From NCBI GenBank assembly GCA_947304695.1, contig CAMZBS010000048.1, positions 1 to 14,836 of the forward strand: a DNA stretch of 14,836 nucleotides. Direction: 5' to 3'. The position numbers were made by a program, and so were the translations under genes. This DNA comes from an uncultured Prevotella sp. GTDB taxonomy: Bacteria; Bacteroidota; Bacteroidia; Bacteroidales; Bacteroidaceae. Below the pieces are notes generated by a model that was given only the letters and a program-made list of their open reading frames with translations, was not told where the DNA came from and did no database searches. Shown here in pieces: positions 14,741 to 14,836 of this stretch (position 1 is the first letter of the stretch; every line of letters begins with the position of its first letter).

Positions 14741-14782
14741 CGCCCCCGGTATGCCTTGAGTGTACCGGGGGCGTAGTCTTTT
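14741..14782 (+). terminator. Intrinsic terminator after the DUF4859-like repeat gene
   Basis: A perfect 11-bp GC-rich stem (CGCCCCCGGTA at 14741-14751 with TACCGGGGGCG at 14763-14773) encloses an 11-base loop and is followed by TAGTCTTTT. It begins 23 bases after the TAA stop at 14716-14718. The T-tract is imperfect, but the stem is very strong. The symmetric stem could also affect a convergent transcript beyond the window, although no T-rich tail is present on the other side. Confidence 0.8.
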
Positions 14783-14836
14783 AGGCAGTTAGGCATTTCC
14801 TCATAGGCAGTTAGGCATTTCCTCATAGGCAGTTAG
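14782..14836. repeat. 22-bp tandem repeat, two full copies plus a half copy cut by the window edge
   Basis: Two identical 22-bp units (14782-14803 and 14804-14825) are followed by the first 11 bases of a third (14826-14836). Each unit begins TAGGCAGTTAGGCA and ends TTTCCTCA, with TTAGGCA-like sequence repeated inside the unit. The copies abut with no spacers, so this is a minisatellite and not a CRISPR array. It starts right at the end of the terminator tail. Confidence 0.9.

Noticed and set aside
14209..14826. 205-codon minus-strand open frame starting in the 22-bp repeat array
   Set aside because: It begins in the tandem repeat, crosses the terminator and runs antisense through the end of the repeat-protein gene; no recognisable domain.
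14782..14836. CRISPR array
   Set aside because: The 22-bp units abut with no unique spacers and there are no cas genes nearby.

Overview
The window looks like chromosomal DNA of a Bacteroidota bacterium, most likely Prevotellaceae. The evidence is a SusC/SusD pair, several outer-membrane lipoproteins, two proteins ending in type IX secretion (T9SS) sorting domains, and promoters of the Bacteroidota type (TTTG, about 20 bp, TAnnTTTG) instead of -35/-10 boxes. Coding DNA is GC-rich with strong codon bias. The intergenic DNA is AT-rich.

Minus strand, about 11963 down to 1: five genes read in one direction with gaps of only 16-42 bp and no visible terminator between them, so probably one operon. 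In transcription order they are: a secreted HExxH putative metallopeptidase with a T9SS tail (11963-9678); an 881-residue lipoprotein with about four fasciclin (FAS1) modules (9661-7016); a SusC-type TonB-dependent transporter (6999-3646); a SusD-type lipoprotein (3603-1864); and a second FAS1 lipoprotein (1834 to the window edge, C-terminus missing).

The 313-bp divergent intergenic region (11964-12276) carries one promoter for each direction. The minus-strand promoter has an A8 tract in its spacer and a perfect small palindrome beside the expected transcription start.

Plus strand, 12277-14718: an 813-residue secreted protein made of about five degenerate DUF4859-like repeats and a short T9SS-type C-terminal tail. 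A strong hairpin terminator follows, and then a 22-bp tandem repeat that runs out of the window.

Inferred joint role: a cell-surface binding and uptake locus. The SusC/D pair would import a ligand, the two FAS1 lipoproteins would sit in the surface complex where SusE/F-like proteins often occur, and the T9SS-exported peptidase and repeat protein would process or bind the target outside the cell. The window holds no glycoside hydrolase, polysaccharide lyase, esterase or regulator, so a protein or glycoprotein target is at least as plausible as a polysaccharide. That substrate idea is inference only.
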